This document shows positions 29,401-39,459 of a stretch of 64,000 nt of DNA, in pieces; within the stretch, counting starts at the first letter, position 1; every line of letters begins with the position of its first letter. The position numbers and the translations under genes were made by a program. The notes beneath the pieces were generated by a model. The model saw only the letters and a list, made by a program, of their open reading frames with translations, did no database searches and was not told the origin of the DNA. Origin of the DNA: Kineobactrum salinum (lineage in GTDB: Bacteria > Pseudomonadota > Gammaproteobacteria > Pseudomonadales > Halieaceae); the NCBI RefSeq assembly GCF_010669285.1, contig NZ_CP048711.1, positions 4,030,001 to 4,094,000 of the forward strand, read 5' to 3'.

Positions 29401-31795
29401 TGGAGCGGACCCCCATGCGCGAAACCATAGCAGCAGGCATCCTTGGCCTCACCCTTGCAGGAAGCGCCCAGGCTGTTCCCACCACTGAGGAAATGTCGGC
29501 GCGCTATGCCCGTGCGACGGCCTCGACCGCTTCGGCGCTCGCATCTCTAGTCCTGAATGCGAGCGTCAGCCCGCATTGGCTCGACGGCGGCGGCTTCTGG
29601 TATCGCCGCGCGCTACGGGGCGGGGGCGAGTTCCGCGTCGTGCAAGCCTCGGGCATCAACAGTGTCGCGTTTGACCACGCCCGTCTTGCGACGTCGGTGT
29701 CGCAGGCGGCGGACGCCATGCTCAGGCCCTTGGGGCTCAACGTCACCGCCCTGCAACCAGGACAATGGGTCGAGGTAACTGTCGAGGGCAACATCGTGCG
29801 CTGCACGCTGGTCGACTACCGCTGCGCCGAGCCCATCGTGCCGCAAGCTGCGAAACCGCGCCAACTCCTGTCGCCAGACGGCCGCAAGGCGGTGTTCGTC
29901 AAGGATCACGACCTCTGGCTCAAGGAAATCGCCAGCGGCCGCGAGAGTGCCCTGACCGCGAACGGCGAAGCTTATTTCGCCTGGGGCAAGCTACCGGACG
30001 CATCGCTGCTCGCCCTCGTCAACGAGAGCCATGCACTGCCTCTGCCCCCTGGGGCGCGAGTTGGTCGCCGAACGGCCGCTATTTGGTGGCCAGCCGCATT
30101 GACGAACGGCCGATCGAGCCCTACCCGTTCTTTCAGGGCGCGCCGCGGGACGGCAGCTTCCGGCCGATCGTGCGAACCGCTCGCATCAGCCTGCTGGGCG
30201 AACCGACGCCAGTTTTGACCGCTGTGGTATTCGACACCGTCACCGGAAAGCGCCTGACGGTCGCCCTGCCGGATGGCTTCTCGAATGACTACCTGATCGA
30301 GGTCCTCGGCTGGTCCGCCGACGGCAAGCGCTTCTATGCTGCGCTACGGGGCAAGGACCGTGAGCTGGATCTAAAGGAGATCGACGCCGAGACCGGTTCG
30401 GTCCGCACACTCGTGACCGAGACTGCCAAGGGGTTTCTTGGCCTGAACTCCGAGATGTACAACGGCCCCAACGTGCGGCTGATCAACGATGGTCGCGAGA
30501 TCCTATGGTACTCGCAGCGTAGCGGGTGGGGCCACCTCTACCGCTACGATCTCCAGACCGGGAAGCTGCTAAACGCGGTGACGCATGGCGACTGGCTGGT
30601 ACGCGACATCCTGCACGTCGACAAAGCGCGTGGCCGGATCATCTTCACCGCGTCGGGCCGCGAGGCCGGCAATCCCTACCGCCGTCGCGTCTACCGGGTG
30701 AACTTCGACGGCTCAAGCCTGACCCTGCTGACACCTGAGGATGCAGACCATACTCTGGCGGGTCAGGCCACTGGTGCGTTCGCTCTGTTCTTCGGGATCT
30801 CGAACACCGCCTCGAAGGTCTCACCGGATGGCGCGAGTTTCATCGACACCTGGTCCACGCCCACTAAACCGCCGGTAACGGTGTTGCGTCGCACCTCCGA
30901 CGGCGGCGTGATCACCAGGCTGGAGACTGCTGACATCTCAGGCCTGACCGCCATTGGCTGGCGGCCGCCGGAGCACTTTGTGGTCAAGGCCGCGGACGGA
31001 AAGACTGACATCTACGGCGCAATCTGGTGGCCCGACGCTGCCATGGGCGACTGTGTGCCGGTGATCGACAACCTGTACGGCGGCCCACAGACCACTGTCG
31101 TCCCGCACGGTTTCACCGCCTCGGGCTGGAATGACTCCTTCGCGATGACCAAACTCGGCTTCGCCGTCGTCACCGTCGATGGACGGGGCACGCCCCTGCG
31201 CTCGCAGGCCTTCCAGGACGAGAGCTTCATGAATTTTGGCGACACCATGGTCGATGATCACGCCGCCGTGATGGAGCATCTCGCTGTACTTTATCCACGT
31301 CTCGATAAGGACAAGGTTGGCGTTACTGGACACAGCTTGGGCGGATATGTTTCGACCCGCGCTATGCTGCGTCGCCCTGATTTATTCAAGGTGGGGGTCT
31401 CGTCTGCAGGCTCGCACATCTATGAGGCTCTGTACGGCACGTCAGGCATATTCCAGAAACCCGACTATGGCGACGGACGGGAGATCAAGCCCCGTCCCGA
31501 CGCATCGCCGGCAAATTACCGCGCCATGAGCAACGCTCCGCTGGCGGCCAATCTGCGCGGACCGCTTCTGATCGGTCACGGCGAACTGGATGAAAACGCG
31601 CTGCCCGGAACCACCCTGCAGTTCATCGACGCCCTCATCAAGGCAGGGCGCCGTTACGACCTCGTCTACCTGCCCAACACGACGCACCGTTTCGGGTCGG
31701 GCGGCGATTACTTCACGCTCCGGCGCTGGGACTATTTTACCGAACACTTGCTTGGCGTCGAGCCGCCGTTCCCGCCTTATGGCCCGCAGCCCTGA
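29400..31795 (+). CDS. Exported S9 peptidase 2 (frameshifted)
   Basis: About 798 residues once one C is added to the five-C run at 30045-30049, where LPLPP should continue WGASWSPNGRYL. A signal peptide follows the start (MRETIAAGILGLTLAGSAQA); ATG 29415 is an alternative start. The beta-propeller is followed by the catalytic domain with the nucleophile in GVTGHSLGGYVSTR, Asp in GELDENALP and His in PNTTHRF. It should cleave proline-type peptides in the periplasm. It is a close paralogue of S9 peptidase 3 (shared SPHW near the start and FVVKAADGKTDIYG-type segments), but that protein lacks a signal. Confidence 0.88.
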
Positions 31796-32071
31796 GCGAC
31801 CTTCAAATGCTTCATATGGTGGCGTCACCATCAAGAGCACCCGAATTTCGAATGGGATAACCACGAGGCAGGAAGACGAGATTAATCAGCGCACAGGTAA
31901 CGAAGAGAAGATGAGCATCTTTCTCCAGCCCCAGGCTCTTTTGACCAGACCGAGAACAGGGTGGAGCCAGTAGGGACCAGTCCCTTGGCTCCAAATCACC
32001 TATGTCCTCAGAATAAGCTGTTACCTATGTCCCCGGAAAGGAGCTGCATCCAATTCAGTATTGATTGTTTC
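31796..32071. other. Gene-free stretch with short IS-like repeats
   Basis: No credible gene. Two related 13-base strings, ACCTATGTCCTCAGA and ACCTATGTCCCCGGA, lie about 25 bp apart at roughly 31999-32038. They resemble subterminal repeats of IS21-type elements as I remember them, but there is no transposase and I cannot confirm it. Confidence 0.3.
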
Positions 32072-32298
32072 TGTATCTTGATCGTTTATTTTACAGCTCT
32101 CCGGTCGGAGTGGATTGAGCCAGGGCCAAGGAGGTGAGACAGGTGCGCGAGTGGAGGTTCTGGGAGTCATCCGCTCTACGGCCTTGAGGATAAGTTCTCC
32201 GACGCGGACTCACAAGAATAAGCCGGGGCTTCCATACGTGCTCGAAAGGGATATGGCGGAACGCGAGAAGGCGCGCAGCGGCCGGGAGACCGTCTACA
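32072..32298 (+). repeat. Dispersed ~230-bp element, copy A1
   Basis: This stretch is recognisably similar throughout to 52752-52979 in the same orientation. Shared strings include GTATCTTGAT, GTGGATTGAGCCAGGGCC, GACTCACAAGAATAA and TTCCATACGTGCTCGAAAGG. A third, more decayed copy lies inverted at about 33928-34210. In module B the element lies between the divergent S9 and M19 genes; here it stands alone downstream of S9 peptidase 2. It may be a conserved regulatory region or the remnant of a small gene. The remaining bases to 32469 hold nothing clear. Confidence 0.7.
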
Positions 32299-32469
32299 CG
32301 TACGCAGTTTTCGCAAGGTCTGGTCAGGGCTGCGCATTATCGGGATTTGAGGGTAAGTGCGTTCGCTGAGTGGGGTAGGGCGGTTGCTTGAGAATCAGGA
32401 GCTAGTATTCCTAGTTCTGGAAGAGTTAACTTGTCAGTACCAACGAACGGATATCACATAGTGCGCCCA

Positions 32470-33413
32470 TCATGGTTCTGACCATGCGACGCCATCGTAA
32501 AACTCGACTCCTGGCCGTGCACTCTCGTTTACTCGCAACTCAAAGATGTCGGGCCGGGAGTAGTGGCCGCTGGGGTCAAAGTCATAACGGGCGCGCATAA
32601 TATTATCAGTTTCAATTTGTGCAGCTACGATACCTGAACTCCCAAGCAATGGGCCCGCGATTATGTCACCCAATGGCCAACTATCATGCTTCCGCCATTG
32701 ACCAGCGGCTTATCCTCGTCCCAAGATGCCACTTTAATACCGAGGGAAGATGGAGATGGCTGAAACTGGCACGCGCTTATTAAAAAGCACCGGCCCTCCG
32801 TAGCAATGTGACGCATGCTAGAGCGCCAGATATCCCGATCATCCATCGTAGGAGCACACCAAAACTCAACGCCTTTTGCATACAATGCCGCACGCATCAG
32901 AGGCATATAATTTTCCCAACAAACCGCTGAATTCAGGCGGCCGTAGATAGATTCAACTGGCGATAGCTTCGATCCATCGCCTTGTCCCCAAACCAATCGT
33001 TCCGCTGCCGTGGGTATTAATTTCCTACGGCTGTTGACCAAACCATCAACTGGGGAAAATGTTAACACAGTACAGTATAAGCTTGAATGTGCACGCTCGA
33101 TCACACCGATAGTGAGAAAGCACCCTATTCTCTTCGAGAACCCCGCGAGTTCGTTTGTTTCAGGACCGGGAACCACAATCGATTCATTGAAATATTTGCG
33201 AAATTCCTCTCGGCCAGCTTCAAGCCGATATCCGACAAACGTTCCAAATCCGGTGCCTTTAGGATATCCCCCGATTGAAGCCTCCGGGGCAACAACCAAG
33301 AAAGGTCGCTGTGAAGAAAGTTCGCTTTCGGAGTCGAGAATTTGCTCTAGTGCGCTTGCAACGCCGAGGGAATGGTTCTGGATTTGGAGTGCAGCAATCG
33401 TAAGGACCGTCAT
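32470..33413 (-). CDS. Nitrilase (carbon-nitrogen hydrolase), frameshifted
   Basis: 314 residues after adding one G (plus strand) at about 32675-32676, which joins NGGSMIVG to PLGDIIAGPLLGSSG. The catalytic triad of nitrilases is present: Glu in VAPEASIGGYPKG, Lys in SRRKLIPT and Cys in AVCWENYMPLMR. CWENYMPL is typical of true nitrilases, which turn nitriles into acids and ammonia, rather than of amidases. The ATG at 33413 has AGGAGA upstream. It has no signal peptide, so it is cytoplasmic. It lies among rearranged fragments between module A and the pipecolate genes. Confidence 0.88.
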
Positions 33414-33576
33414 ATCATTCTCCTATTGTCGAGTCAGTTTAGATCAGACTCGGCATACCGGCCGAGTCATAACCCTCAATTTCAAACTACGTCACCGCCC
33501 GCCGAACACCGTTAGAATCTGATTGGTCCCCGCTTTGCATTCACAATCAGAACCCTCTGGCCAGCGGACTGGCGGC

Positions 33577-33927
33577 TCAGAGCACCACTGCCTTATTGCC
33601 ATTGGTGAAAATGCGTTCTTTCGCATACCAACCGACCGCGCGCGACAGCACCGAAGCTTCGACCTCGCGACCGATCGCAACCATCTCATCTGCGGTGGCG
33701 GCGTGGCTTACCCGCCGCACATCCTGCTCAGTGATCGGGCCTTCAGCCAAGTCCGCGGTAACGAAGCGCGCCGTCTCACTGAAGCCGATATTGATCATTG
33801 CGACATCGACACCGCTCTTCCGCTGCAGTTCGAGCTGGGGAAGGAATGCTTCGTCATCGGGACGAAGCGGAAGACATCCGTAATTGCCCCAGACAAGGTT
33901 CGAACGAAGAAGCGTAGCTGCCTGCAT
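33577..33927 (-). pseudogene. Chimeric fragment: M19 dipeptidase N-terminus fused to PurU C-terminus
   Basis: A 116-codon open frame joins two unrelated gene ends. Residues about 1-49 (MQAATLLRSNLVWGNYGCLP ... VAMINIGF) match the start of the M19 dipeptidase at 53092. The rest (ARFVTADLAEGPITEQDV, VEASVLSRAV, RIFTNGNKAVVL) matches the C-terminus of formyltetrahydrofolate deformylase PurU. The junction is near 33780. Neither half can be functional as it stands: the dipeptidase lacks nearly all metal ligands and PurU lacks its ACT and most catalytic sequence. It looks like an illegitimate-recombination scar. The 163 bp between it and the nitrilase hold no gene. Confidence 0.75.
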
Positions 33928-34296
33928 GGGGGGGGTAAACTCCGATTGACCCGACGAATCGGGCCATAAATGCATTACTGTATATTAATGCTTGGACGGA
34001 GGACCGTCTATCTCCCGCTCGGTCGTGTGTTTCGCGTTTCGCCAAATTCATTTCGAGCGCGTTCAGAATTCCGGCTCGTGGTAGGTCGATACGTTTCGAA
34101 GATGCTGGTATTAGAATGGAAGGGTCATCGGCTGACGGACTGCGATCCCCATCGTAGCGTCGGGCCTAGGTTTTACGCCACGTCAGTCAGGGGGCAGGCC
34201 AATGCGCGAGGTAGAGACATACCGAGTTAAAGAGGGACCATCGCGGCAATCCATTCATCGCGCCATTCTCCGCAACAGGGTGTGAGGCGGCCGAAT
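33928..34296 (-). repeat. Dispersed element, decayed inverted copy A2
   Basis: Read on the minus strand, this region resembles the sequence upstream of the M19 gene at 52900-53091: GCTCGAAATGAATTTGGCG versus GCTCGAAAGGAATTTGGCG, then TTATGGCCCGA...TCGGAGTTTA versus GTATGGCCCGA...TTGGAGTTTA just before the start codon. It separates the M19 fragment from an S9 fragment that points the other way. No other gene is seen. Confidence 0.55.
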
Positions 34297-34401
34297 GTGT
34301 CGTCCCACGCTGAAACCGAAATCGACATTCTCTCCCGCTACGAAGCGGCCGAAGTCTCTCTCAATGCTACGTTGATTCAGGCCCTTGAACACCAGATTTG
34401 A
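34297..34401 (+). pseudogene. S9 peptidase N-terminal remnant
   Basis: A 34-codon stretch starting at GTG reads VSSHAETEIDILSRYEAAEV, close to the start of S9 peptidase 3 (MSSQPGNRTDIVARYEAAEA), and then stops. With the M19 fragment pointing away on the other strand it repeats, in inverted form, the divergent S9/M19 arrangement of module B. The 159 bp up to 34560 show no gene. Confidence 0.6.
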
Positions 34402-34560
34402 CAATAACTCTCATGTCAGGGACTCAGTCCCTGTCAGGAATATGTTGGTGCACGCAATGAAAATCCCAAACCTTTTGTCTTGACGGTGCAGACCATCCAT
34501 CCTGCAGAAGGTGATCCGCGCCAACAAGGAGGTAAGCTCCAAGCCGAATGATGCTCTACA

Positions 34561-35843
34561 CTAGTTCAATAGAGCGAGTCCGTGCATGGCCGTGGCGCCA
34601 AACTCATAGTAGCAACTCTTCGCTGCGGTAAAATATTCGCGGTAGGTGGTGGAGGGTTTCACCGGCAATTCCTCTTCATTGCCGCCCAGCAAATACTCGG
34701 CAGCGGCCTTGCCAAACACACTGCCAGGTCCTATACCCCGCCCACTATAGCCAAAGATACTCAACGCGTTGGGGCCGAATTTGACGATATGGGGTAAATG
34801 ATCTGCAGAGAAAGCGATGCGCCCGTGCCAACTGTGTTCGAATTCGATTGCTTCCAGGTAGGGAAACATCTGGTGCAACGTGTGTTTGGCCCATTGATAA
34901 TGAATGCCGCTGGTTGCACCTTCAATATTGCCCAGCGCGCCGATGATCAATCTTCCCGCTGCGTCTCGTCGCAGTGAGGTCATGATAAGCGCCGTATCCC
35001 AGCAGCCCTGGCGCTCCGGCAGGATGCGCTCCAGCATTGCCTCCGGCAGTGGCCGGGTAGCGGCCTGGAAGAAATGCACGGGCGTATATTGAGGCACCGC
35101 GTTGCCGATCGACAAATCCTGGTGATAGGCATTGGTGGCCAAAAGAATCCCATTGGCATCGATGGTATTCGTTGATGTGCGGACTCGCCAGCGCCCGCCG
35201 GCTCGCTCTATTGCGACAACGGGCGTGCCTTGGTAGACAGAGGCGCCGGCGGCCACCGCGGCATGGGCCAGGCCGCGAATATAGGCAAGTGGTTGAATGG
35301 TCCCCACGCCGTGTTGCCAGATCGCACCGCGATATGCGGAGATGCCGGTTTTTGCCGCCGTTGCTTCGCCGCTCAACAGTTCAGCATTCAATCCCCTTGC
35401 CAGGTACTGTCTCAAACGATCCTTCAGGTTCGCCAGCCCTGCGGCCGAATGGGCGCAATGCAAGGTGCCGGTCCGGGTAAGCTCACAGTCTATCCCGAAA
35501 CGGTCGATATTCGAGAATACCTGCTGGGGTCCCCCGGCTAACTGGGTATGGATTTTCTCGCCCGCTGTTTTACCCAGAATTTTTCTATCTTTTCCGGCTC
35601 CATCCAGAGGCCAGCATTGACGAGCCCGACGTTCCTGCCGGAGCCGCCGTGACCGATGTCATTGGCCTCCAGCAAGGTCACATTGAGCCCTTGTTCTGCC
35701 AGTTCCAGAGCCGCCGTTACACCCGTATAGCCGCCTCCGATCACGACCGTGTCCACAGCCTGATCTTCATTCAGCGCAGTATAGCCGAGGGCTTTCCGGG
35801 CCGTATTGCGCCAGAGGTTGCTTGAGGGCGCGCGCTTGCTCAC
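34561..35843 (-). CDS. amaA: AmaA-like FAD-dependent L-pipecolate oxidase (frameshifted)
   Basis: 427 residues after adding one base in the T run at 35580-35584, which links EPEKIEK to GKTAGEKIHTQLAGG. The N-terminal dinucleotide motif VVIGGGYTGVTAALELAEQG binds FAD; GHGGSGRNVGLVNAG and the C-terminal FGYSGRGIGPGSVFGK are typical of DadA/PuuB-type amine oxidases. Pairing with an AmaB-type aldehyde dehydrogenase, here divergently transcribed, points to L-pipecolate oxidase, which makes piperideine-6-carboxylate in lysine catabolism. A gamma-glutamylputrescine oxidase-like role is the main alternative. The protein is probably cytoplasmic or membrane-associated. Confidence 0.8.
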
Positions 35844-36154
35844 ATCTGACTCCCTGGTAAATGTTTATCATCTTCGGATGGCGGGCGAGTATTGCATCGT
35901 AGAGCGACCGAGCGCTAGCGTGGATTTGGTACAAGATTGTGACAAAATCTCATGGATGATCAGGAAGTGAAACAGGGCTCCGTGGTGTGGCAGGCACTGG
36001 CGGTCATGCTGGATAAGTCATATCGTTGTGAGCAATAGTCATTTTACAGCTCCGTCGCAGCTGTGCTCCACTGACACGGCTCCACGAGAACCTCACAGCT
36101 TTGTGACGGGTGATGGGGTGAATTTTCCAGAAGTCATTCAGAGGTGCCTGAAAA
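35844..36154. promoter_or_regulatory. Divergent promoter region amaA-amaB
   Basis: 311 bp with no gene between the divergently transcribed amaA and amaB starts. It is relatively AT-rich and should hold both promoters. I could not pick out a convincing operator or hexamer pair. Confidence 0.5.
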
Positions 36155-37647
36155 GTGAAACTGACAGACGTAATAGACAGTCTCGGACTGGACATCAGCA
36201 CATTGAATCAAGGTGACCTGAGTGTCTCCAGCCCAATTGACGGCCGCGAGATCGGCCGCGTGAAGACCCACTCCACCGCCGAGGCGGATGCCGTCATCGC
36301 CAGGTCTCGTGCCGCCTTTGCGCAGTGGAAAATGGTGCCCGCCCCAAGCGCGGCGAATTGGTTCGCGTGCTGGGCAATAAACTCCGGGAGCACAAAGAGG
36401 CTCTGGGCGCGCTGGTCACCTTCGAGTGCGGCAAGATCTATCAGGAAGGTCTCGGTGAAGTGCAGGAAATGATCGACATCTGTGATCTTGCTGTGGGCCT
36501 GTCCCGCCAGCTCCACGGATTGACTATCGCCTCCGAGCGCCCGGGCCATCGCATGAGTGAAACCTGGCACCCCGTTGGGCCGGTGGGTATTATTTCGGCA
36601 TTCAACTTCCCCGTCGCGGTGTGGAGCTGGAATGCCGCCCTGGCCGTGGTCTGCGGTAACAGTGTCATCTGGAAGCCCTCTGAGAAAACACCGTTGACGG
36701 CACTCGCCTGCCAGCAGCTGTTTGACGATGCCGTCAGGGACGTCGGCGGTATACCGGAGGGTCTGTCCCAGGTGTTGATCGGCGATGCCGCCATCGGTGC
36801 CCAATTGGTCGCTGACAAACGGGTACCGGTGATCAGCGCCACCGGCAGTACCGCGATGGGCCGCAAGGTGGGCCCGATGATGGCCGAGCGCTTCGGCCGC
36901 TCGATCCTGGAGCTCGGTGGCAACAATGCCATTATTGTCTGTCCCACGGCCGACCTCGATATGGCGTTGCGCGCGATCCTGTTTGGTGCCGTGGGCACCG
37001 CCGGACAGCGCTGCACCAGCACGCGGCGCCTGCTGGTGCACAAATCCATCTATGACGAGCTGATGCCGGCCCTGAAAAAGGCCTATCAGGGTGTCAGGAT
37101 TGGCAACCCGCTGGACGCCGGGACACTGGTAGGGCCGCTCATTGACAGGGCCGCCTACGACAGTATGCAAGCTGCGTTGCAGGCAATGGCGGGCGGCGAG
37201 GTGATCGGTGGTGAGCGGGTCCTGGCCGATGAGTATCCCGATGCCTATTATGTCCGGCCCGCGATTGCCGAAATGCCGGCATCCAGGCAAACGGTACAGG
37301 AGGAGACATTCGCGCCGATTCTCTATGTCTATCCCTATACCGACCTGCACGAGGCGATTGCGCTGCAAAACGATGTACCCCAGGGATTGTCCTCCGCCAT
37401 TTTCACCAATGATATGCGCGAGGCGGAAACCTTTCTATCCGCCGCCGGCGGTGACTGCGGCATTGCCAATGTCAACATCGGTACCAGTGGTGCGGAAATC
37501 GGTGGCGCCTTTGGTGGGGAGAAGGAAACCGGTGGCGGTCGCGAGTCCGGCTCTGATGCCTGGAAGGGCTATATGCGCCGCGCCACTTCCACGGTGAACT
37601 ACTCCACAGAGCTGCCACTGGCCCAGGGCATCGAGTTCGATATCTGA
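36155..37647 (+). CDS. amaB: AmaB-like aldehyde dehydrogenase, ALDH7 type (frameshifted)
   Basis: 497 residues after adding one base in the C run near 36342-36345, which joins AQWKMVPAP to KRGELVRVLGNKLR. Family features: TFECGKIYQEGLGEVQEMID, the ALDH7 string GPVGIISAFNFPVAVWSWN, the NAD site WKPSEKTPLTAL, catalytic Glu in ILELGGNNAI and catalytic Cys in GTAGQRCTSTRRL. ALDH7/AmaB oxidises alpha-aminoadipate semialdehyde (from piperideine-6-carboxylate) to alpha-aminoadipate. A GTG start with GAGG upstream is used. It is 13 bp before a PLP decarboxylase gene, likely co-transcribed. Confidence 0.88.
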
Positions 37648-37660
37648 AAGAGGAAAGTCG

Positions 37661-39064
37661 ATGACGGCTGACAAGGTGAGCGAGGGCGGGGCCGGCTACC
37701 CCGCCGACACTCTCGGGTTGGAGGCCGGGGAGATGCGCCGCCTGGGTTACCAGGTGGTGGATATGGTGGTCGACCGGCTGGCGGGCAAAGCCGGCGAGGC
37801 CGCGATCCTGACCGGACGGGCCGACCAGCTCAGGCAGGCGCTGGGCGGCCCGCTGCCCGAACAGCCGTCGAATGCCCAGGAGTCTCTCGCGCTGTTGGCC
37901 GAGATAGCCCTGCCCCATCAACAGCAGGGCGACCATCCCCGCTACTTTGCCCGGGTGCCAGGCCCCAGCTCCTTCGCCGCCGTGCTGGGGGAGTGGCTGG
38001 GTACCGGGTTCAACAGCATGGCTGCGTCCTGGGCGGGCGGCTCCGGTCCCGCTACCATCGAGCTGGTGGTGATCGAATGGTTGCGCCAGTTGATGGGCAT
38101 GCCCGAGGGCACCGAGGGCGTTCTGGTCAGCGGCGGTTCCATCGCCAACCTCACCGCTTTTGCCGCCGCGCGTGCCAGCCATGGCACGGGCGTCGTGTAC
38201 CTGAGCGACCAGGCCCATTCGTCGCTGCCGCGAGCACTGAAGGAACTGGGTTTCCCGCCGGAACATATTCGTATTCTGGCAAGCGACGAGCAGCTCAAAA
38301 TACCGCTTGACGCGCTACTCACGGCCATTGCCGGGGACAGACAGGCGGGCCACAAGCCGTTCATGGTGATCGGTACCGCTGGGACCACCAACGCCGGTAC
38401 TGTCGATCCGCTGCCGGAACTGGCTGATATCTGTGTCCGGGAAAACCTGTGGTTTCATATCGATGGTGCCTACGGTGCCCCGGCGGCGCTCACGGCGTCC
38501 GGGCGCGATTACCTGCGCGGTATGGAGCGCGCCGACTCGCTGGTGCTGGACCCGCACAAGTGGTTGTTCCAGCCCTATGACGCGGGCTGCCTGTTGATTC
38601 GCAAAGGGGCGCTCGAGCACTGTTTCAATATGAACCCCGAGTACCTGAAGGATGTGGAGGCCGGTGCGGGCGAAGTGGATTTTCGCAATCGCGGCCTTGA
38701 ATTGACCCGGCGCTCGCGTGCGCTGAAGCTCTGGATGAGTTTGCGTACCTATGGCGTAGCCCGGTTTCGCGAGGCGATTGCCGCCGGCATTGCACTGGCC
38801 GAGTACGCCGAGGACTACCTGCGGCAACAGCCTGACAAGTGGGAAGTGGTGACCCCGGCACAGATCGGCGTGGTCTGTTTTGCATTGCGGCGGGGATCCG
38901 GCGAGGACCACAAACGCCGTGCCCGGGATTTGGCAGAGAGCGGGTTTGCCTGCGTGTCTTCCACTTCCCTCAAGGATCGCACCGTGCTTCGACTCTGTAC
39001 CATCAATCCACTGACGACGCGGGACGATATCCGGGAAACCATTGACCGGCTCAACAATACATAA
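37661..39064 (+). CDS. PLP-dependent group II amino acid decarboxylase (aromatic-L-amino-acid type)
   Basis: 467-residue cytoplasmic decarboxylase. Signatures: FARVPGPSSFAAVLGEWLG, the VSGGSIANLTAFAAAR stretch, HIDGAYGAPAAL and the PLP-binding Lys in LDPHKWLFQPYDAG. It belongs to the aromatic amino acid/tyrosine/tryptophan decarboxylase branch. The substrate cannot be read from sequence. It follows amaB by 13 bp with its own GAGGAAAG ribosome site, so it is probably part of the same operon; an aromatic amino acid or an amino acid produced by the island's hydrolases are the plausible substrates. Confidence 0.9.
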   Translation: MTADKVSEGGAGYPADTLGLEAGEMRRLGYQVVDMVVDRLAGKAGEAAILTGRADQLRQALGGPLPEQPSNAQESLALLAEIALPHQQQGDHPRYFARVPGPSSFAAVLGEWLGTGFNSMAASWAGGSGPATIELVVIEWLRQLMGMPEGTEGVLVSGGSIANLTAFAAARASHGTGVVYLSDQAHSSLPRALKELGFPPEHIRILASDEQLKIPLDALLTAIAGDRQAGHKPFMVIGTAGTTNAGTVDPLPELADICVRENLWFHIDGAYGAPAALTASGRDYLRGMERADSLVLDPHKWLFQPYDAGCLLIRKGALEHCFNMNPEYLKDVEAGAGEVDFRNRGLELTRRSRALKLWMSLRTYGVARFREAIAAGIALAEYAEDYLRQQPDKWEVVTPAQIGVVCFALRRGSGEDHKRRARDLAESGFACVSSTSLKDRTVLRLCTINPLTTRDDIRETIDRLNNT

Positions 39065-39459
39065 ATAGATCTTCAAAGCGAACCTCATTCTACTGGTGTG
39101 CACACTTTGGGTAGGCTGAATTATAGGAGCTAGCGCCCTGCCACTGAGTACGCAGGCAAATCACTTGACATGTTTGCCGTGCTCGATGAATAATCCCTTC
39201 GACTTATAATGATGATCAGGGACTAATTACAGCTCCTGAATGAACTAAGCAGGTCCTATAAAGTACTCGATATTGGTCTTTAGTTCAGGAAGTCCTCTTG
39301 AGAAGGCAAATGATAGAAAAACGTCCGCAGTATGAAAGGTAAGGATAACATTATAAAAGTTGCGGACGTCTTGCGTAGGATTTAGCTGGTCCGGGATAAT
39401 TCCCGAACCGCCTTCTCGAGTAGTTCATATATCAACTCCAAGTTGCGGCAGGCTTGAAA
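39065..39459. other. Gene-free region with repeated promoter-like element and an inverted repeat
   Basis: 395 bp without a gene. At 39162-39212 it carries the second copy of the TTGAC...GAATAATCCC...TCGACTTA element seen upstream of folD. At 39321-39329 and 39361-39369 ACGTCCGCA and TGCGGACGT form an inverted repeat with a 31-bp spacer, upstream of the LysR gene and perhaps its operator. Confidence 0.45.

Noticed and set aside
31999-32038. IS21-type terminal repeats
   Set aside because: Only two short similar strings are present and no transposase; recorded as a low-confidence note, not as a mobile element.
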